From JAVBPB01 sp031549965 (GTDB lineage Bacteria; Bacillota; Clostridia; Lachnospirales; Lachnospiraceae): a stretch of DNA of 8,186 nucleotides. The stretch covers positions 1 through 8,186 of the forward strand of contig JAVBPB010000039.1 of NCBI GenBank assembly GCA_031549965.1. The letters run 5' to 3'. Every line of letters starts with the position of its first letter. Position 1 is the first letter of the stretch. The notes under the pieces are model-generated. The model worked only from the letters and a program-made list of their open reading frames with translations, did no database searches and was not told the DNA's origin. Made by a program: the position numbers and the translations under genes. This document shows positions 7,241-8,186 of the stretch, in pieces.

Positions 7241-7254
7241 ATTATAACATGAAT
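7241..7254 (-). promoter_or_regulatory. Extended -10 promoter for the GGDEF/EAL gene
   Basis: On the minus strand these bases read ATTCATGTTATAAT: TATAAT with TG one base upstream. The box ends 37 bases before the start codon. The same 14 bases stand before the first gene of the window (47-60) with a 36-base gap to its ATG. Upstream (7255-7320) is a run of A and T tracts that could act as an UP element; no clear -35 is seen. A TTATAAT (7219-7225) and ATTATAA (7241-7247) inverted pair overlaps this promoter and the leader. Confidence 0.6.
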
Positions 7255-7348
7255 ATTTAAAAAAAATTTAAAAAGTTTAAGAAAATTCTTTTTTTTATTA
7301 AAAATTCGATTTTTTCGACAAAAAATATTTTATAAATTAATTAAAATA

Positions 7349-7376
7349 TTGTTTTTGGCGCAAAAAAGCATATAAT
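7349..7376 (+). promoter_or_regulatory. Candidate promoter for the acyltransferase gene
   Basis: TATAAT at 7371-7376 is preceded at 16 bases by TTGTTT (7349-7354), a partial match to TTGACA. The expected start is near 7383, giving a leader of about 20 bases with an AGGAG ribosome site at 7392-7396, eight bases before the ATG at 7405. Together with the minus-strand promoter at 7241-7254 this makes the 7204-7404 gap a divergent promoter region. The rest of that gap (about 7255-7345) holds only A/T tracts; I see no riboswitch or small gene in it. Confidence 0.55.
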
Positions 7377-7404
7377 ATGTATATATTTAGTAGGAGATTA
7401 ACTT

Positions 7405-8186
7405 ATGTGGGTAAAAAATAGACACAAAATAGTCTTTAGACTTTTAACGCCAATTTTACGAATCTATTTTCGTTTAAGATATAATATGTATATTAAAAAA
7501 TATAAAAATGGTAAAGGTCCATTTCTTGTCCTTGCTAATCACAGCACAACAATGGATCCATTTTATATTGGTTGTATGTTGAGAAAACCAGTATATTATA
7601 TGGCCAGTGAAGATTTATTTAATAAAGGTTTTGCAAGCAAGATAATTAAATACTTAGTAGCTCCTATTCCTAAGAGTAAATCAATTAGAGATTCACAAGC
7701 AGTTAGAGATTGTTTTCAAGTTAGGAAAGAAGGAGGAACAATTTGTATCTTTCCTGAGGGTAATAGAACATATAGTGGAGCATTATGCAATATTGATCCA
7801 TCGATTGGTAAATTAGCTAAAAAATTAGATATGACAATTTTACTTGTAAATATTAGAGGCGGATTTCAAACAGATCCAAGATTTTCTAACAATATAAGAA
7901 AAGGGAAAATGGTTGTAGAAACATCTAGAGTCATAACTAAAGATGAACTAGAAAAAATTGAAGTTGATGAACTAAATGAAATTATTATTGAAACTTTAAA
8001 AACTCCATTATTAGAAAATATTAAATATAAATCTAAAAGAAAAGCTGAATATATAGAAAGAGTATTTTACTATTGTCCAGAATGTAATAGTTATGAAACT
8101 ATTGTTTCAGATAAAGATTATTTAAGTTGTAATAGATGTGGGTTTAAGTTAAGATATAATGAATTTGCAAAATTTGAACTAATAAA
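7405..8186 (+). CDS. plsC: PlsC-type 1-acylglycerol-3-phosphate acyltransferase with zinc-ribbon-like tail (3' end cut by window)
   Basis: 260 codons are visible and the frame is still open at the window edge, so the stop lies outside. The LPLAT/PlsC family transfers a fatty acyl chain to lysophosphatidic acid to make phosphatidic acid, at the inner face of the membrane. The catalytic N-H-x4-D motif is NHSTTMD (45-51) and the phosphate-binding block is FPEGNRTYSG (116-125); spacing between them is normal. The hydrophobic N-terminal stretch (about 9-22) could anchor the protein to the membrane. After the acyltransferase core (ending near 200) comes a basic linker and a four-cysteine module, CPEC (224-227) and CNRCG (242-246), which looks like a small zinc ribbon and is not part of classical PlsC. 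The ATG at 7405 follows AGGAG at 7392-7396. The gene is divergent from the GGDEF/EAL gene. Family assignment is strong; the exact acyl acceptor is not certain, since Bacillota often carry several LPLAT paralogues. Confidence 0.92.
   Translation, partial: MWVKNRHKIVFRLLTPILRIYFRLRYNMYIKKYKNGKGPFLVLANHSTTMDPFYIGCMLRKPVYYMASEDLFNKGFASKIIKYLVAPIPKSKSIRDSQAVRDCFQVRKEGGTICIFPEGNRTYSGALCNIDPSIGKLAKKLDMTILLVNIRGGFQTDPRFSNNIRKGKMVVETSRVITKDELEKIEVDELNEIIIETLKTPLLENIKYKSKRKAEYIERVFYYCPECNSYETIVSDKDYLSCNRCGFKLRYNEFAKFELI

Noticed and set aside
7279..7298. AAGAAAATTCTT followed by a T run in the 7204-7404 gap, as a possible terminator.
   Set aside because: The stem is only five A-T-rich pairs with a two-base loop, and neither flanking gene ends here; it is chance structure in A/T tracts.
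7204..7404. Possible c-di-GMP riboswitch or other structured RNA beside the GGDEF/EAL gene.
   Set aside because: The gap lacks the conserved GC-bearing blocks of GEMM-type riboswitches, and both predicted leaders are too short (about 20-30 bases).

Overview
The window is about 8.2 kb of very AT-rich bacterial chromosome with strong AGGAG/GAGGTG-type ribosome sites, short intergenic gaps and AT-rich promoters. This fits a low-GC Bacillota or Mycoplasmatota-like lineage (Bacilli such as Erysipelotrichales, Acholeplasma-like or RF39-like groups). Every tryptophan in the five complete genes and the one partial gene is TGG, and no reading frame is crossed by TGA. The genetic code is therefore standard, not the TGA=Trp code of Mycoplasma and Spiroplasma. 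I cannot name a species. The window has no rRNA, tRNA, CRISPR array, insertion sequence or recognisable riboswitch.

Layout, left to right. (1) Positions 47-2790 hold a two-gene plus-strand unit. An extended -10 promoter is followed by an unrecognised two-pass membrane protein with an acidic, internally repeated tail, then by transketolase (tkt) nine bases later, then by an intrinsic terminator. (2) Positions 2822-4477 hold a second plus-strand unit: a Y-family translesion DNA polymerase of the UvrX/YqjW type overlapping a small YolD-family gene. This looks like a DNA-damage tolerance cassette. (3) A perfect 30-bp palindrome at 4448-4477 serves as terminator for both this unit and the convergent gene on the minus strand. 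(4) Positions 4480-7203 (minus) encode a 907-residue cyclic-di-GMP protein with a PAS-like region, an intact GGDEF, a GAF-like region, a degenerate GGDEF and an intact EAL domain. (5) A 201-bp divergent promoter region separates it from a plus-strand PlsC-type acyltransferase that runs off the right edge and carries a four-cysteine zinc-ribbon-like tail.

The genes look like ordinary chromosomal neighbours with unrelated jobs: central carbon metabolism, lesion bypass, second-messenger signalling and phospholipid synthesis. I do not see a clear new multi-gene system. The points most worth a second look are the domain arrangement of the c-di-GMP protein, the orphan membrane protein coupled to tkt, the polymerase-YolD pair without a visible SOS box, and an identical 14-base promoter element in front of the membrane-protein/tkt unit and the c-di-GMP gene.
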